Source: Phycisphaerae bacterium (lineage in GTDB: Bacteria; Planctomycetota; Phycisphaerae; Tepidisphaerales; Tepidisphaeraceae). From it: DNA of 17,805 nucleotides. Below, piece by piece: positions 14,417 to 17,805 of the stretch (the stretch's first letter is position 1; each line of letters opens with the position of its first letter). The notes below the pieces were generated by a model. It was not told where the DNA came from. It saw nothing but the letters and a program-made list of their open reading frames with translations, and did not search any database. Position numbers and translations under genes: made by a program. The stretch is taken from contig JACMJD010000434.1 of assembly GCA_014380825.1 (NCBI GenBank), positions 1 through 17,805 of the forward strand, in the 5' to 3' direction.

Positions 14417-17077
14417 TCAACCTGCCGAACGGGTGGCCGGAAGTGTGGACGGGCCAGTGGTGGGTCGCGTCGATGCGGTGAGTGCCGCGGATTCGGCGCG
14501 CCATTTGGCGGCTTCCTCCGGACGTTGCGTGGTCTCGCACACTTCGGCAAGTGCCTGGAGCACGCGCGATTGCAGCGGACGATTGCTCCCGTTCGCCTGC
14601 CGCAGCGCGTCCAACGCCACTATCAGAGGCTCATACGCTTCCTGATGACGCCCGAGCTTCCAGAGGCAAGTGCCATACATCGCTAGATAACCGGCCCGTC
14701 GGGCAGGCTGTATCTGCACGCGGCCGGGCTCCCGCAGCCTCGCGTAACCCGACTCCGCAAGCGGCAGCGCTTCCTCCCATCGCTCCAGACGTTGCAACAC
14801 TCCACAGAGATTCTGCTGCGCGGTGATCGTGTGCGGATGATCAGGCCCCCGGAGCCGCGTGATCTCTGCGAGCGCTTCCCGCATCAGCGGCTCAGCCTCG
14901 CTCGCTCGTCCGGCGTTGTTCATCGCGGTCGCTGCCGCCTGCATCAGGGTCGCCGTGTTGGGATTATCCAGCCCGAGGTGCTCGCGCGCCTGTGCGACAG
15001 CGTGCTGGTATCGCTTGACGCCCTCTTCGAATTTCTGTCGATCGCAAAGGACCTGCGCCAGACCGTTCTCGGTAAAGATGGTGCGGGCGTGGTGTTCTCC
15101 GTTCACCCGCTGCGAGCGCTCCAACGCGTCGCGCATCATCGTTTCGGATTCGTCTCCCTTTCCCGTGCTGCGCATCACATACGCCAGCGCCGACGAAATC
15201 GCGATCGTGTCTGGATAGTCCGGGCCGAGCGCCTGCAAACGTCCGTCGTAGCACTCGCGCAGAAGCTGCTCCGCCTCTTCATATTTTCCAACACGCTGGA
15301 GCAGCTGTCCGAGGTTGCCGGTGATCAGCAGTGTTCGCAAGTCATCTCTTCCCCGAACCTGGACCGACCGGTCGCGCGCCTGTCGATATGCCCCTTCGGC
15401 TTCGGGCGCGCCCAGCAGATCCAGGATCACCGCCACGTCGCCAAGCGATCCGAGCGTGTCGGGGTGATCTTCTCCCTGCACGCGCCGCCGGCGTTCAAGA
15501 GTCTCCTGATAGATCGCCTGAGCCTGTTCGTAATCTCCCCGATGACGACGCACTAGCCCGAAGTGTTGCCGGGAGGTCAACGTCTGCGGGTCGTCGGGCC
15601 CGAGTTGACGCAAGTCGATCTCCAGCGCCCGGCTCAACTGCTCTTCGGATTGTTCGTAAAGTCCCAGGGCCAGGTAGGTACGTCCCAAGGCCGAACGAAT
15701 GGCCGATTCGATTCGTGGCTGCGTCTTGAACTTTGTCGGCAGCGTCCGGGCGGCGCCGTCGAGCACGTCCTTGACCAGCATTTGCTTGCCCTGCGCGACC
15801 TTGGGGTCAACCGATCCAAACATGTCCACCAGAAAAGTATTGACCTCCGTGGTGGCTTCCCTGGCTTCTTCGGCTTGCCGCTTCTCGACCAGCGCCTGCC
15901 GCTCAGCGCGGGTTGCGCGGATCGCTTGCCGACTCGTCGCGATGATCCCGCTTATCAACAGGAAGACCATGGCGGCTGAAGCCGCCACGCCGGTCTTGTT
16001 GCGGCGGAGGAATTTTCTGGCGCGATACGTGCGCGATTCGGGTCCGGCGCGCAGCGGTCGGTTCGCCAGGTAGTTGTCGATATCCTCGGCCAATTCGCGC
16101 ACACTGGAGTAGCGCTCCGCACGCTCCTTGCGCATGGCTTTGAGCGGAATCCATTCCAGTTCGCGCTTCAATTGCTGGTGGAGAACGGTGAGCTGTGTGC
16201 AGCGCAGCAGCGCCGTCTCGATCGCAGTCTCGCCGAGGGCGGAGAGTCTGGCGCTGGGTCTCGGCGGATCCACCTCGCGGATGATCCGCTGAATCTCCCG
16301 ATAACCGGCGCTGCGCAGTGTCGTTGGATCGAACGGCAACACGCCGATCAGCAGCTCGTACAACACCACGCCAAGCGCATACACGTCGGTGCGCGTATCG
16401 ACATCGAGCGCATTGCCGTCGGCCTGCTCCGGCGCCATGTATTCCGGTGTGCCGATCAACTGCCCGGCTTCGGTGAACAGAGACTTTTCCGTCACCCGTT
16501 GATCGATCGCCTTGGCCACGCCGAAGTCGATCACCTTGACCCACGGCTTGCCGTCCTTCAGCGTGACCAGGATGTTCGACGGCTTGATGTCGCGATGGAT
16601 GATCGCTTTCTGGTGCGCGTGCTGCACGGCGTCGCAGGCTTGCGTGAATAGCTGGAGTCGCCGGTCCAAGGATAGCTTTTCACGATCGGCAAAGCTGGTG
16701 ATCGGCTCGCCGTGGACGTATTCCATGATGAAATACGGCCGGCCGGACTCGGTGGCGCCGGCGTCGAGAACGGTCGCGACGTTCGGATGATCCATAATCG
16801 CCAGCGTCTGACGTTCGGATTCAAAGCGCGCGATGACCTGTCGCGTGTCCATCCCCAGCTTGATGACTTTGATTGCGACGGTGCGGCGAATCGGTTCGCG
16901 CTGCTCGGCCCGGTAGACCGAGCCCATACCGCCTTCGCCGATGAGTTCCTCGACGTGATATGGCCCGATCTGTTGTAGGCGTGGCGAATCGCGCACTGCG
17001 GCCATGATGTTGGCCAGCTCGTCCGGACCATACGCCCGGGCGTCAGGCTGCGCGTTGTCTATCGGACCAGTTGACAT
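14417..17077 (-). CDS. Hanks-type Ser/Thr protein kinase with transmembrane helix and TPR repeats
   Basis: 886 residues. Kinase domain about 40-335 with a full catalytic set: glycine loop IGEGGMGSV (46-54), VAIK lysine K70, C-helix E88, catalytic loop HRDIKPSN (161-168, RD kinase), DFG (184-186) and APE (215-217). A basic stretch (RKFLRRNK) precedes one transmembrane helix near 363-380, placing the kinase in the cytoplasm. A coiled-coil-like linker rich in Glu/Arg/Gln follows (382-410), then TPR-type repeats to about 850, with recurring LGPDYPDT / LGLDNPNT / GPDHPHT motifs typical of TPR_12 tandem units, and a Thr/Pro/Ser-rich tail. By topology the TPR domain would be on the far side of the membrane as a sensor or partner-binding surface. 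Start supported by GGAG upstream. Divergent from an ECF sigma gene 113 bp away, a pairing well known in Planctomycetes. Confidence 0.95.
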   Translation of the reverse strand: MSTGPIDNAQPDARAYGPDELANIMAAVRDSPRLQQIGPYHVEELIGEGGMGSVYRAEQREPIRRTVAIKVIKLGMDTRQVIARFESERQTLAIMDHPNVATVLDAGATESGRPYFIMEYVHGEPITSFADREKLSLDRRLQLFTQACDAVQHAHQKAIIHRDIKPSNILVTLKDGKPWVKVIDFGVAKAIDQRVTEKSLFTEAGQLIGTPEYMAPEQADGNALDVDTRTDVYALGVVLYELLIGVLPFDPTTLRSAGYREIQRIIREVDPPRPSARLSALGETAIETALLRCTQLTVLHQQLKRELEWIPLKAMRKERAERYSSVRELAEDIDNYLANRPLRAGPESRTYRARKFLRRNKTGVAASAAMVFLLISGIIATSRQAIRATRAERQALVEKRQAEEAREATTEVNTFLVDMFGSVDPKVAQGKQMLVKDVLDGAARTLPTKFKTQPRIESAIRSALGRTYLALGLYEQSEEQLSRALEIDLRQLGPDDPQTLTSRQHFGLVRRHRGDYEQAQAIYQETLERRRRVQGEDHPDTLGSLGDVAVILDLLGAPEAEGAYRQARDRSVQVRGRDDLRTLLITGNLGQLLQRVGKYEEAEQLLRECYDGRLQALGPDYPDTIAISSALAYVMRSTGKGDESETMMRDALERSQRVNGEHHARTIFTENGLAQVLCDRQKFEEGVKRYQHAVAQAREHLGLDNPNTATLMQAAATAMNNAGRASEAEPLMREALAEITRLRGPDHPHTITAQQNLCGVLQRLERWEEALPLAESGYARLREPGRVQIQPARRAGYLAMYGTCLWKLGRHQEAYEPLIVALDALRQANGSNRPLQSRVLQALAEVCETTQRPEEAAKWRAESAALTASTRPTTGPSTLPATRSAG

Positions 17078-17190
17078 GCCGCTGCTCCGGAAACCCGACC
17101 GATCAAACGGTATCGGCCTGAACCATCTCAGGCAATAAATGCCGCGAAACCGCGCCGCGCGCGTTAGAATGCGGATCGCCTCGGTGCAGC
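17078..17190. promoter_or_regulatory. Divergent kinase-sigma factor promoter region
   Basis: 113 bases between the two divergent start codons. TAGAAT (17165-17170) is a fair -10 for the sigma gene, 20 bases before its ATG, without an obvious -35. The kinase side has GGAG about 7 bases before its ATG. Shared regulation is plausible from geometry alone. Confidence 0.4.
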
Positions 17191-17778
17191 ATGTTGAATA
17201 GCGTCGCTACCAACCCGTCGATCTTCCTGCGCTTGAAGCAGTCCGACGCCGCGCCTCGTGAATTCGCCTGGAAAGAGTTTCATGCGCGATACGCGCCGAT
17301 CATCACTGCATTCGCGGTTCGGCTTGGCGCTAGACAACAAGATATAGATGACGTGCTGCAGGACGTGATGCTGGGCTTTTTCTCGAAGTCGCCCACGTTC
17401 GTCTACGACTCTGGCAAGGGGCGGTTTCGCGGCTACCTGAAAGTCTGCACCTATCGCGCGCTCGCCACGCTTGTTGGGAAACACGCGAGGTACCAGGGAG
17501 TTTCGCTCGATCAGATCGACCCTCAAGCCGTGGCGATCGAGCACGCGTGGAACGAGATCTGGGAACAGGAACTTTACCAACGCGCGATGCAGGAAGTGCG
17601 CGCCCAGAGGGGGCAGACGAAGACGTTCCTCGCGTTCGAACAATACGTCGCGCACAACCAACCGGCCGAATCGGTTGCGGCTTCGCTGGAGTTGCACCTC
17701 ACGAGCGTCTACCGAGCCAAGCGCGAGGTGACCGACATGCTGCGCGAAAAAATCCGTGCTATGAATGACGAAGACTGA
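17191..17778 (+). CDS. ECF-type RNA polymerase sigma factor (planctomycete kinase-associated group)
   Basis: 195 residues with sigma-2 and sigma-4 regions and no sigma-3. Region 2 spans about 25-95 with WKEFHARYAPIITAFAVRLGA, the DIDDVLQDVMLGFF helix (51-64, core-binding) and KGRFRGYLKVCTYRAL (76-91, promoter -10 contact). Region 4 is about 120-190 with a helix-turn-helix at AESVAASLELHLTSVYRAKREV (159-180). Kinase-associated ECF sigma factors of Planctomycetes have this layout, and no anti-sigma factor gene is next to it; regulation by the divergent Ser/Thr kinase is the likely but unproven mode. ATG at 17191, no ribosome binding site seen. Confidence 0.93.
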   Translation: MLNSVATNPSIFLRLKQSDAAPREFAWKEFHARYAPIITAFAVRLGARQQDIDDVLQDVMLGFFSKSPTFVYDSGKGRFRGYLKVCTYRALATLVGKHARYQGVSLDQIDPQAVAIEHAWNEIWEQELYQRAMQEVRAQRGQTKTFLAFEQYVAHNQPAESVAASLELHLTSVYRAKREVTDMLREKIRAMNDED

Positions 17779-17805
17779 GCCGAAGTCGCCGCGAAGCATC
17801 GGACC
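17765..17805 (+). CDS. Possible start of a further gene (3' truncated by window)
   Basis: An ATG at 17765 overlaps the last 14 bases of the sigma factor gene and opens a frame (MTKTEPKSPRSIG) that runs off the end. Overlapping starts of this kind are common in translationally coupled gene pairs, and a second kinase or effector gene often follows such sigma genes. Only 13 codons are visible and no ribosome site is seen, so this is weak. Confidence 0.3.
   Translation, partial: MTKTEPKSPRSIG

Noticed and set aside
17164..17799. Minus-strand ORF (211 codons) opposite the ECF sigma gene
   Set aside because: The plus strand encodes clear sigma-2 and sigma-4 regions; this frame is its mirror.

Overview
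This window looks like a chromosomal segment from a member of the Planctomycetota, most likely of the Phycisphaerae type. The evidence is a LEPR-XLL-type protein with a C-terminal dockerin, a PEP-CTERM sorting tail, an ECF sigma factor divergent from a Hanks-type Ser/Thr kinase with TPR repeats, high GC, and few clear Shine-Dalgarno sites. The taxonomic placement is inferred from protein style only.

Layout. (1) 1-753: 3' part of a probable LptF/LptG-family permease, followed by an inverted pair of heptamer arrays, a possible small RNA ending in a strong intrinsic terminator (967-1008), and a second palindromic repeat (1028-1125). (2) 1260-2024: lipoprotein of unknown function. (3) 2175-3716 (-) and 3950-5449 (+): folC and rimO, divergently transcribed; rimO carries two repeat-like insertions inside its reading frame. 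(4) 5501-5788: remnant of a PEP-CTERM protein; 5819-6418 (-): small four-helix membrane protein. (5) 6646-10319 (+): pgsA, uppP, a YacL-like membrane PIN-TRAM protein and ispD, a group centred on phospholipid, undecaprenyl and isoprenoid metabolism. Palindromic repeats separate pgsA from uppP and uppP from the PIN-TRAM gene. (6) 10694-11179: four-helix membrane protein with conserved-looking histidines, then tRNA-Leu(UAA). (7) 11333-17778: a large LEPR-XLL/dockerin surface protein and the Ser/Thr kinase on the minus strand, with the ECF sigma factor diverging on the plus strand. A further gene may begin at 17765 and run off the window.

How it fits together. Most genes are housekeeping: folate polyglutamylation, ribosomal protein S12 methylthiolation, membrane lipid and isoprenoid supply. 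The accessory part is the sigma factor-kinase-surface protein locus, a plausible one-piece sensing and output unit. The most unusual signal is in the repeats. Nearly every spacer of the plus-strand genes holds a palindromic element, several with arms built from short tandem units (heptamer AGTGGYC, octamer GATTACGT, CACGAAG). A close relative of the heptamer array (AGAGGTC x4) and a perfect 22-bp palindrome lie in frame inside rimO. No CRISPR array, transposase, phage gene or defence system was seen.
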